Below are positions 58,028 to 64,000 of a DNA stretch of 64,000 nt, in pieces. The notes below the pieces were generated by a model. That model was not told the origin of the DNA and made no database searches. It saw nothing but the letters and a program-made list of their open reading frames with translations. The translations under genes were made by a program, and so were the position numbers. Source of the DNA: Gordonia sp. PP30. GTDB lineage: Bacteria; Actinomycetota; Actinomycetes; Mycobacteriales; Mycobacteriaceae. The stretch lies in assembly GCF_023100845.1 (NCBI RefSeq), contig NZ_CP095864.1, positions 1,984,001 through 2,048,000 of the forward strand, in the 5' to 3' direction. Each line of letters starts with the position of its first letter. Positions within the stretch are counted from its first letter, which is position 1.

Positions 58028-59119
58028 GTGCACTTGCATTGGATGGACGTGGTGGCGGTCATACTGTCGCTGGTCGCCTCGCTGCTGTTCGCGGTCGCCG
58101 CGGTGCTGCAGCAGCAGGGGACCGAGGGGGTCAGCGACGAGAACGCGATGGGGCTGGGTTTCTTCGCCACCCTGATGAAGCGCAAGGTCTGGGTGGCCGG
58201 TATCTCCGCCGACATCGCCGGGTTCATCTTCCAGGCCGCGGCGCTCGCCGTCGGCAGCCTGCTGCTGGTCCAGCCGTTGCTGGTCAGCTCGTTGCTGTTC
58301 GCCCTGCCGCTCGCCGCCTTCGTCAACAAGCGCAAACTCAAGCCCGCCGAATGGGCGTGGGCGGCGCTGCTCATCGCCTCGCTGGTGGTCTTCCTGGTTC
58401 TCGGTGAGCCGTCCAGCGGCATCCAGCAGCCGGCCCTGCGCTCCTGGATCTTCCCGATCGCGTTCCTCGTCGTGGTGGTGACGGTCTGCATCCTGGGCGC
58501 CCGGCGGATGCCGCACGGCAGCCTGCGATCGCTGGTGCTGGCGATCGCCGCGGGTCTGCTGCTCGGCTACACCGCGCCGTTCACCAAGACCGGTATCGAC
58601 GCCTTCTCCGAGGGCTACAAGAACGGCCACGGCTTCTTCAGCGGGCTCGGTGACGCGTTCGTCGGCGGTCTCTCGTCGTGGGAGTTCTGGGCGATGGCGA
58701 TCACCGCGACCCTCGGTACCCTCTGGCAGCAGTCCAGCTACCAGGCCGGTGACGTGCAGACGTCGTTGCCGACGGTGACCGTGATGAAGCCGATGGTCGC
58801 CATGGCGCTCGGCCTGACCATCTACGAGGAGCATCTGCGCGTGGAGAAGGCGGGCGACGTGGCGGTGGTCGTCTCGCTGATCGTGATGTGGCTGGCCACC
58901 TTCGCGCTCGGCCGCCTCGGTGCTCCGGCGCCGGAGAACGGCGGCGCCGTCGCATCCTCCCCGCCGAAGCCGGCGTACAAGAAGGCGATCACGCCCGAGG
59001 AACGTCTCGCCGAGGCCAAGGCGGCCAAGGAGAAGGCCGAACGACGCGCGGCGCGCAAGGCCGCCGCCTACGAGGAAGCCGTCCGCGAGGCATCCGAACC
59101 CGATCCCGGAAACGTCTGA
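58028..59119 (+). CDS. DMT-like membrane protein, copy 2, with charged C-terminal helix
   Basis: A 363-residue paralogue of the preceding gene sharing FAVAAVLQQQGTEGV, SLLLVQPLLVSSLLFALPLA and LWQQSSYQAGDVQTSLPTV. It adds a loop of about 20 residues (EGYKNGHGFFSGLGDAFVGG) and a cytoplasmic tail from about 305. That tail ends in a highly charged Ala/Lys/Glu helix (TPEERLAEAKAAKEKAERRA) likely to be a coiled coil. GTG 58028 is preceded by AAGGGGAG. A TAGGGT box at 57972 may be its own promoter. It corresponds in position to the Rv2120c membrane protein, although order differs. Confidence 0.8.
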   Translation: MHLHWMDVVAVILSLVASLLFAVAAVLQQQGTEGVSDENAMGLGFFATLMKRKVWVAGISADIAGFIFQAAALAVGSLLLVQPLLVSSLLFALPLAAFVNKRKLKPAEWAWAALLIASLVVFLVLGEPSSGIQQPALRSWIFPIAFLVVVVTVCILGARRMPHGSLRSLVLAIAAGLLLGYTAPFTKTGIDAFSEGYKNGHGFFSGLGDAFVGGLSSWEFWAMAITATLGTLWQQSSYQAGDVQTSLPTVTVMKPMVAMALGLTIYEEHLRVEKAGDVAVVVSLIVMWLATFALGRLGAPAPENGGAVASSPPKPAYKKAITPEERLAEAKAAKEKAERRAARKAAAYEEAVREASEPDPGNV

Positions 59120-59120
59120 C

Positions 59121-59813
59121 ATGACCGGCGCGCGCACTCCGTCGCCGGCTCTGCCCGACGCGGTCCTGTGGGATATGGACGGCACCCTGCTCGACACCGA
59201 GCCGATCTGGGACGAGGCGATGGAGGCCCTCGCCCGCAGACACGGCATCGAGATGACGGCGCAGCTGCGCGAGGCCACCCTCGGCAACAACGCCGTCGAC
59301 GCGCTGACCAAGGTGTACGACGCCGCGCACCTGCCCGAATCGGGCCGCGACTTCGCCGCCGACGAGGCGTGGATGATCGACTACGTGGTCGACCTGTTCG
59401 ATCGGGAACTGCCCTGGCGACCGGGGGCGCGGGAGACCATCGACCTGGTCGCCGCCGCCGGGATCCCGATGCTGCTGGTCACCAACACGCAGCGGGAGAT
59501 CGCCGACGTCGCGATCACCACCATCGGCGCCGGCCGCTTCCTCGCGACGGTCTGCGGCGACGAGGTGGCGGTCGGCAAACCCGCGCCCGACGTGTACCTG
59601 CGCGCCGCGGAACTGGCCGGTGCCCACCCGCACCGGTGCCTGGCGATCGAGGACTCGCCGACCGGTGCCGCCGCCGCGCACGCCGCGGGCATCCCGACTC
59701 TCGTCGTGCCCTCGCAGGTGCCGGTCCCGCGGGCGAGCCGCCGGGCCTTCCGCGAGACCCTCGCCGGGCTGACCCTCGACGACCTCGCCGCGGTCTTCGC
59801 CGCGGCCCGCTGA
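59121..59813 (+). CDS. HAD-superfamily phosphatase (beta-phosphoglucomutase-like)
   Basis: A 230-residue HAD hydrolase with a helical cap. Motif I is LWDMDGTLLDTEP (nucleophile Asp about 18, acid Asp about 20), motif II MLLVTNTQ, motif III with Lys in GDEVAVGKPAPDVYL, and motif IV AIEDSPTGAAAAHAAG. It probably removes phosphate from a sugar phosphate or phosphonate; substrate unknown. ATG 59121 follows the previous stop by one base, so it belongs to the metH-DMT-DMT transcript. Confidence 0.88.
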   Translation: MTGARTPSPALPDAVLWDMDGTLLDTEPIWDEAMEALARRHGIEMTAQLREATLGNNAVDALTKVYDAAHLPESGRDFAADEAWMIDYVVDLFDRELPWRPGARETIDLVAAAGIPMLLVTNTQREIADVAITTIGAGRFLATVCGDEVAVGKPAPDVYLRAAELAGAHPHRCLAIEDSPTGAAAAHAAGIPTLVVPSQVPVPRASRRAFRETLAGLTLDDLAAVFAAAR

Positions 59814-59820
59814 CCACGCG

Positions 59821-60837
59821 TCACACCGCCAGGCGGTGCTCCTCGCGCAGCCACCGCGCGAAGCCGTCGCCGTCGCAGTCGGTGACCTGAAGGCGGGGCA
59901 GCGCGAGCGGGTCGTCGCCGCGCACGGCCGGCAGTGCCGCGCTGGTGCATGCCAGTTCGATCCCGGCCGCCGCGACGGCCCGGCGGGCCGAGGCGTTCAG
60001 GCGGCCGTAGGGATAGGAGAACCGGGTGACGGGCGCGCCGGTGTACTCCTCCATGCGCGCCCGGCCGCGGGCGATCTGTCTGCCCTGCTGTTCCGGCGGC
60101 AGATCGGTGAGCGAGACGTGATCGAGGGTGTGGCTGCCGATCGTGATCAGGGGGTGGGCGAGCAGCGTGTCCAGCTGCGCCTCGGTCAGCGCGGGCCGCT
60201 CGGCCGGCCGTGCGGGCCGGCATTCCGCCCAGGCGAGCAGGTGATCCACCGCGTCGTCCTGCGCCGCGGGTTCGAGCACGACGATGAGGTCCCAGAGGGT
60301 GCGGAACAGAAGTTGCCTGGCGTTCCGCGGCGGCTCACGGTCGGCGCGCCAGCCGCGGTTCTCCTCGGCGGTGCCCGGGGCGTCGCCGAGCACGAATCGG
60401 CGCGGGCCGTCGCCGAAGGGGAAGTCCAGTTCGGCCGGGAGACGCGGCGACGAGACGATCGCCCGATCGAGGGCGTCCCACCAGAAGTCCCGAGTGCGCC
60501 CGATCGCGTCGCCGATCACGAACACCGTCACCGGAATGTCGTGCCGCTCCAGCACCGGCAGGGCGGCGAGGAGGTTGTCGGCGTATCCGTCGTCGAAGGT
60601 GACGGCGATCGGCGACCCGGCGCGGGTGTACGACGCGTCGTCGGTCAGCACCCCGAGGTCGGCCGCGACTCGCCGGCCGGCCAGGACGGACATCTGCTCA
60701 TCGAACGCCCGCGGCGAGACGCAGATGCCCCACGGGTCGTGGGAGGCCTCGGTGATGCAGTGGTACATCAGGATGCCCGACCGCCGGCGGTAGCGGCGAG
60801 TCCGGTCGCCGAGGCGCCGGGCGCGCGGCCCGATCAT
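59821..60837 (-). CDS. Polysaccharide deacetylase (NodB domain)
   Basis: A 338-residue carbohydrate esterase family 4 enzyme without an obvious signal peptide. The NodB motifs are ILMYHCITE, AVTFDDGYADNLLAALPVL (catalytic Asp and metal Asp, about 100-118) and TIGSHTLDHVSLTDLP (metal His pair), with SYPYGRLNASARRAV near the end. It would de-N- or O-acetylate a cell-surface glycan or its precursor. ATG 60837 overlaps the upstream methyltransferase stop as ATGA, so the two act as a pair. Confidence 0.88.
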   Translation of the reverse strand: MIGPRARRLGDRTRRYRRRSGILMYHCITEASHDPWGICVSPRAFDEQMSVLAGRRVAADLGVLTDDASYTRAGSPIAVTFDDGYADNLLAALPVLERHDIPVTVFVIGDAIGRTRDFWWDALDRAIVSSPRLPAELDFPFGDGPRRFVLGDAPGTAEENRGWRADREPPRNARQLLFRTLWDLIVVLEPAAQDDAVDHLLAWAECRPARPAERPALTEAQLDTLLAHPLITIGSHTLDHVSLTDLPPEQQGRQIARGRARMEEYTGAPVTRFSYPYGRLNASARRAVAAAGIELACTSAALPAVRGDDPLALPRLQVTDCDGDGFARWLREEHRLAV

Positions 60838-61586
60838 CGAGGCCGTCTCGCGCGCACGGTGATGATCACCGGGTACTCGGGATCGGTCGTGTCCATCTCC
60901 GCGTCCGTCAGTTCTCCGACGGCCAGGCCCTGCAGGAACGCGGTCGCGGTGAGGACGTTTCCGTGGGTCCGCGTGGTGACGTTCCCGGCGCCGAATTCGT
61001 CGCCGAAGAGGCGGTCCGCGGACGGCACGGTGAAGTTCCAGAACCACGACGGCCCCCAGTGGGGGTCGCCGAGGTGGCTGATACCGGGCAGCGTGCACAG
61101 CACCGTCCCGCCGGGCTTGACGATCCGGTGCAGGGTCGCGACGGCGGCCTGGACGTCGTAGATGAACTGCAGGGTCTGGGTGATGATCACGCAGTCGTAC
61201 GAGCCGTCCGGGATGCCCGGTGCGTCGGTCAGATCGGCGATGTGGGTGGCGCCGGGGACGTCTTCGACATGGCACATGTCGGACCGGGTGACGCCATGCC
61301 CGAATCGTTCGGTGTAGGTGCGTTCGCCGACCTCGAGGACTGCGCCGGTGATCAGCGGCCCGCTGCCGGCGAGGAAGTTCTCGATGTAGTAGCGGTCGAG
61401 CGGCCGGCCGCGCAGATTCCCGAACTCGCGGCACACCGGTTCGGTGCGGCGGAGATCCCCGAAATCCACTCCGCCCACCCGGGGCCGCTGACGGCTCCGC
61501 GTGTAGCCGGTGATCGCCCGCCGGTATCGGTCCTCGCCGAGGATCGCCTTCGCCAGCATGGTGCGGCGGTCCCGCAGTCGTGTCAC
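60834..61586 (-). CDS. SAM-dependent methyltransferase (class I), glycan-pathway type
   Basis: A 250-residue protein with [15 protein letters not shown] (SAM motif I, about 75), [20 protein letters not shown] (post-I and motif II region), and [19 protein letters not shown] (motif III). Such methyltransferases often sit in surface-polysaccharide loci, which fits the coupled deacetylase gene. GTG 61586 is chosen for AAGGGAG 8 nt upstream. An iron-box-like site lies about 40 nt upstream over the probable promoter, so low iron may switch on the pair. The natural substrate is unknown. Confidence 0.8.
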   Translation of the reverse strand: MTRLRDRRTMLAKAILGEDRYRRAITGYTRSRQRPRVGGVDFGDLRRTEPVCREFGNLRGRPLDRYYIENFLAGSGPLITGAVLEVGERTYTERFGHGVTRSDMCHVEDVPGATHIADLTDAPGIPDGSYDCVIITQTLQFIYDVQAAVATLHRIVKPGGTVLCTLPGISHLGDPHWGPSWFWNFTVPSADRLFGDEFGAGNVTTRTHGNVLTATAFLQGLAVGELTDAEMDTTDPEYPVIITVRARRPR

Positions 61587-61625
61587 CTGTGAACTCCCTT
61601 GGTATTCGCTGAATGTCGCAATTGA

Positions 61626-61644
61626 GAAGGGTAGCCTAACCGAA
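61626..61644 (-). promoter_or_regulatory. Candidate IdeR/DtxR box upstream of the methyltransferase-deacetylase pair
   Basis: GAAGGGTAGCCTAACCGAA (61626-61644) matches the 19-bp IdeR consensus at 16 positions, the best of the three sites in this window. On the minus strand it overlaps TAGGCT (61638-61633), a plausible -10, and abuts TATATT (61648-61643). Repression by iron-loaded IdeR is the natural prediction. Confidence 0.65.
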
Positions 61645-61680
61645 TATACGGAGCCCTTCGCGGACTCCCGGGCCGTCGGT

Positions 61681-61703
61681 GGCCGAGCCGGGCGGGCTCG
61701 GCC
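61681..61703 (+). promoter_or_regulatory. Hairpin in the hisE leader
   Basis: GGCCGAGCC (61681-61689) pairs with GGCTCGGCC (61695-61703) around a 5-nt loop, ending 37 nt before hisE. It could be an attenuator, or a terminator for transcription entering from upstream. No leader peptide rich in His is seen. Confidence 0.4.
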
Positions 61704-61740
61704 GGTGGCGGCGGACGGCGTCGTGCGAAAATGGGTAACC

Positions 61741-62004
61741 GTGAAAACCTTTGACGACCTCTTCGCCGAGCTGACCGAGAAGGCGGCGACCCGCCCCGAG
61801 GGGAGCGGCACCGTCGCCGCGCTCGACAAGGGCGTCCATACCCTCGGCAAGAAGATCATCGAGGAGGCCGGTGAGGTCTGGCTGGCCGCCGAGCACGAGT
61901 CCGACGACTCCCTCGCCGAGGAGATGAGCCAGCTCGTCTACTGGCTGCAGGTGATGATGATCAAGCGGGGCCTGACGCCCGCGGACATCTACCGCTACCT
62001 CTGA
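61741..62004 (+). CDS. hisE: Phosphoribosyl-ATP pyrophosphatase
   Basis: An 87-residue all-helical MazG-like enzyme of the second step of histidine synthesis, hydrolysing phosphoribosyl-ATP. Motifs [20 protein letters not shown] and GEVWLAAEH carry the E-E-x(2)-E metal cluster, and [21 protein letters not shown] closes the fold. GTG 61741 is the only suitable start. It is followed after 30 nt by hisG, as in Rv2122c-Rv2121c. Confidence 0.95.
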   Translation: MKTFDDLFAELTEKAATRPEGSGTVAALDKGVHTLGKKIIEEAGEVWLAAEHESDDSLAEEMSQLVYWLQVMMIKRGLTPADIYRYL

Positions 62005-62034
62005 ACCCACCAGCACTCACCAGAAAGCCTCGCC

Positions 62035-62883
62035 ATGCTGCGCGTCGCCGTGCCCAACAAGGGCGCCCTGTCCGAAGCCGCCGTCGGAATCCTCGCCGAG
62101 GCCGGCTACCGCAAGCGTTCGGATCCGAAGGATCTGACCGTCCTCGATGTCGCGAATGACGTCGAGTTCTACTTCCTGCGCCCGCGTGACGTCGCCATCT
62201 ACGTGGCCGCCGGGCAACTCGACCTCGGCATCACCGGCCGCGACCTGGCCGCCGACTCCGGTGTGCAGGTGATCGAAGAGGTGTCGCTCGGTTTCGGGGC
62301 GTCCACCTTCCGCTACGCCGCGCCGAAGGACCAGTCGTGGACGGTCGACGACCTCGCGGGCAAGCGTATCGCGACGTCGTACCCGAACATCGTGCGCGCC
62401 GACCTCGCGGCCCGCGGTCTGGAGGCGGAGATCATCCGGCTCGACGGCGCGGTGGAGATCTCGATCCAGCTCGGGGTGGCCGATGTCATCGCCGACGTCG
62501 TCGGCTCCGGCCGCACGCTCCGCCTGCACGACCTGGCCGCGTTCGGGAAGTCGCTCTGCGACTCCGAGGCGGTACTCATCCGCGGCGGCGCCGCCGGTGA
62601 CGCGTCGAAGGCCGCGCAGCGGTTCATCGCCCGCGTGCAGGGCGTGGTCTTCGGTCAGCAGTACGTGATGATCGACTACGACTGCCCCAAGCCGCTGCTC
62701 GAGATGGCGGTCGCGCTGACGCCCGGCCTGGAGTCGCCGACCATCTCGCCGATGGCCGACGACAACTGGCTCGCCGTCCGCGCGATGGTCCCGCGCAAGA
62801 CCCACCAGCAGCTGATGGACGAGCTCTCCGAGCTCGGCGCCCGCGCCATCCTCGCCTCGGACATCCGCTCCTGCCGCTTCTGA
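62035..62883 (+). CDS. hisG: ATP phosphoribosyltransferase, long form
   Basis: A 282-residue first enzyme of histidine synthesis, joining ATP and [24 protein letters not shown] opens the periplasmic-binding-like catalytic lobes. [14 protein letters not shown] and [18 protein letters not shown] (the PRPP loop near 150-167) follow. The C-terminal ACT-like regulatory domain (from about 210, [20 protein letters not shown]) is present, so histidine feedback inhibition is expected and no HisZ is needed. ATG 62035. Confidence 0.96.
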   Translation: MLRVAVPNKGALSEAAVGILAEAGYRKRSDPKDLTVLDVANDVEFYFLRPRDVAIYVAAGQLDLGITGRDLAADSGVQVIEEVSLGFGASTFRYAAPKDQSWTVDDLAGKRIATSYPNIVRADLAARGLEAEIIRLDGAVEISIQLGVADVIADVVGSGRTLRLHDLAAFGKSLCDSEAVLIRGGAAGDASKAAQRFIARVQGVVFGQQYVMIDYDCPKPLLEMAVALTPGLESPTISPMADDNWLAVRAMVPRKTHQQLMDELSELGARAILASDIRSCRF

Positions 62884-62905
62884 CGGGGCCGGCCGGACCG
62901 GCCGG

Positions 62906-63775
62906 TCACCCCAGCTCGGTCAGCAGCACCGTCTGCGCGGACCGGCCGAGGTAGCCGCGCTCGTCGTACAGCTCGGCGAAGCTCGCGCCGTAGCCCTCAC
63001 GACCGGCCGCCATCGCCGAGTCGATGCCGATCCACTCGCCGGTGGGCTGTCCGGTCAGGTGCACGGTGGTGTCGGTGTTCATCCACGACCACTCGCTCGG
63101 GTTCATCGTCGAACCGACGCCGTTCGCGACGTCGACCACGGTGAACGCCGAGGCCAGCGGGCTGGTCGGCGACCCGGCGACGAGCGGCAGCAGCGGCCGC
63201 AGCCACACCGCCGGGGTCGGCTCGTTGCGCCCGGGCGCCCCGGCCACCTCGATGGTGCCGATGAATCCGATGCGGCCCCACGGCACGGCGACGCCGTCGA
63301 CCTCGGGGAACCCGATGGCGTGCGGGACGTCGGCGGGTGACGGCGACAACGGTTCGCGCGGCAGCCGCTCGACGGCCGCGGTGTCGGTGACCTTCAGGCG
63401 CCAGGCGACGGCGCGCCCGACCACCCGGTACGACCCGTCCGGCTGGCGGGCCTCCAGTTCGGCCGCGACCTGGCTGATCTGCCGCCCGGGCCGCGGGATC
63501 CAGGCGCGGACCCGGTTCACGTCGAGCCCGATCGCGCCGAGGATCTCCATGGTCACCCGGGTGACGGCCTGGCCGTCCGCCGGATCGGCGACGCCTTCCA
63601 TGGCGCGCACCAGCAGTCCGGTCGGCGGTCCGCCGTGCTGGATGTTCGGCGACCACACGCTGACCGTGGCCGGGGTGGGCTGGAAGTAGTCGTAGGCGGG
63701 ATCGTCACCGTCCGGCGCGGCGAGGGGAAGGTAGTAGGCGCCGTGGTCGGTCGGGGAGGTGGAATCTGCGGCCAT
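62906..63775 (-). CDS. Acyl-CoA thioesterase, TesB-like double hotdog
   Basis: A 289-residue protein with two hotdog halves: SPNIQHGGPPTGLLVRAMEG (about 42-61) with VTRVTMEILGAIGLDVNRVR in the first, and PLASAFTVVDVANGVGSTMN with WSWMNTDTTVHLTGQPTGEW in the second. It likely hydrolyses medium or long acyl-CoA in the cytosol. ATG 63775. Its 3' end faces hisG across 22 nt. The 20-bp tandem repeats and a perfect hairpin lie upstream. Confidence 0.85.
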   Translation of the reverse strand: MAADSTSPTDHGAYYLPLAAPDGDDPAYDYFQPTPATVSVWSPNIQHGGPPTGLLVRAMEGVADPADGQAVTRVTMEILGAIGLDVNRVRAWIPRPGRQISQVAAELEARQPDGSYRVVGRAVAWRLKVTDTAAVERLPREPLSPSPADVPHAIGFPEVDGVAVPWGRIGFIGTIEVAGAPGRNEPTPAVWLRPLLPLVAGSPTSPLASAFTVVDVANGVGSTMNPSEWSWMNTDTTVHLTGQPTGEWIGIDSAMAAGREGYGASFAELYDERGYLGRSAQTVLLTELG

Positions 63776-63820
63776 GCCCGCACTCTAGGACACGTCTCGT
63801 CCTGCCCTCCGACTTGCCCC

Positions 63821-63907
63821 ATGCCGGTCGAGAACGGTCCATGTCGGCTGAGAACGGTCCATGCCGGTCGAGCGAGGTTCCCTGCCGGTCGAGCGGAGTC
63901 GAGACCC
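63821..63907. repeat. 20-bp tandem repeats upstream of the thioesterase gene
   Basis: Units at 63821, 63841 and 63861 (ATGCCGGTCGAGAACGGTCC, one variant with TGTCGGCT) are followed by CTGCCGGTCGAGCGGAGTCG from 63882. The last unit closely matches the end of recB (27683-27703). No ORF is supported here. Confidence 0.85.
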
Positions 63908-63924
63908 GGCCGCCCGACGATAGC

Positions 63925-63963
63925 CTGCTGTTCCGTGGTCGCTGAGCGACCACGGAACAGCAG
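63925..63963. terminator. Perfect 18-bp-stem hairpin
   Basis: CTGCTGTTCCGTGGTCGC (63925-63942) and its exact inverse (63946-63963) surround a TGA loop. It would end transcription coming from beyond the right edge on the minus strand, or from the left. A second hairpin, CCCGACCA/TGGTCGGG (63980-63998), lies at the edge. The interval 63776-64000 holds no gene that I can support. Confidence 0.65.
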
Positions 63964-64000
63964 ACGAGCCTCCGCCGACCCCGACCATCGTGGTCGGGCC

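Overview
The window is a chromosomal segment of a high-GC actinomycete of the order Mycobacteriales. The closest fit is Gordonia or a near relative such as Williamsia. The reasons are mycothiol biosynthesis (mshC), an F420-dependent nitroreductase-like protein, a DUF222/13E12 HNH protein, many leaderless promoters, and gene order matching two blocks of the Mycobacterium tuberculosis chromosome. The genus call is an inference. Only protein-level recall was available and no database was searched.

Layout. (1) 1-4588, minus strand: an organosulfur scavenging cluster, sfnG, a DszC-like monooxygenase, sfnB and ssuD (cut by the window edge). It turns dimethyl sulfone or methanesulfonate into sulfite. 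Its spacers have been invaded by a dispersed repeat. A 25-bp palindrome lies upstream. (2) 4864-8658: a secreted lipase gene broken by one in-frame TAG, a coupled membrane protein and a convergent anchored secreted protein. (3) 8761-19761: a block matching Rv1837c-Rv1854c, with glcB, two CNNM/CorC-type proteins, guaB1, an M56 peptidase, blaI, a PaaI-type thioesterase and ndh. Between blaI and the thioesterase is an iron-box promoter followed by a long hairpin, at the position of the tuberculous iron-sparing sRNA MrsI. (4) 19850-33905: GNAT, thioesterase, the coupled recC-recB-recD operon, an LCMT-type methyltransferase with an iron-box-like site, a PIG-L deacetylase, htpG and a Ddn-like protein. 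(5) 33897-34601: a repeat-rich spacer bounded by two copies of a double-palindrome element, holding a small antitoxin-like ORF. (6) 34622-39334: a crotonase, a membrane alpha/beta-hydrolase, a VOC protein, a Pro/Tyr-rich membrane protein and tRNA-Leu(GAG).

(7) 39431-62883 matches Rv2141c-Rv2121c in inverted orientation: M20 peptidase, PEBP, pyrD, lppL, uppP, histidine phosphatase, DUF3090, SCO1664-like protein, mshC, PAC2, metH, DMT-type membrane proteins, hisE and hisG. Relative to M. tuberculosis, several items look inserted: a decayed sigma-factor gene, a 13E12 HNH gene with internal 30-bp repeats, a zeta-type toxin-antitoxin pair, and an iron-box-associated methyltransferase/polysaccharide deacetylase pair. 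The window ends with a TesB-like thioesterase gene, 20-bp tandem repeats and two strong palindromes.

Themes. A family of short GTTTCGAC-containing dispersed repeats occurs between genes, inside genes (HNH gene, htpG, recB 3' end) and at a gene start (10980-11933). Three candidate IdeR boxes mark possible iron control. Many genes have a TANNNT -10 box 6-8 nt upstream of the start codon, pointing to leaderless transcripts.
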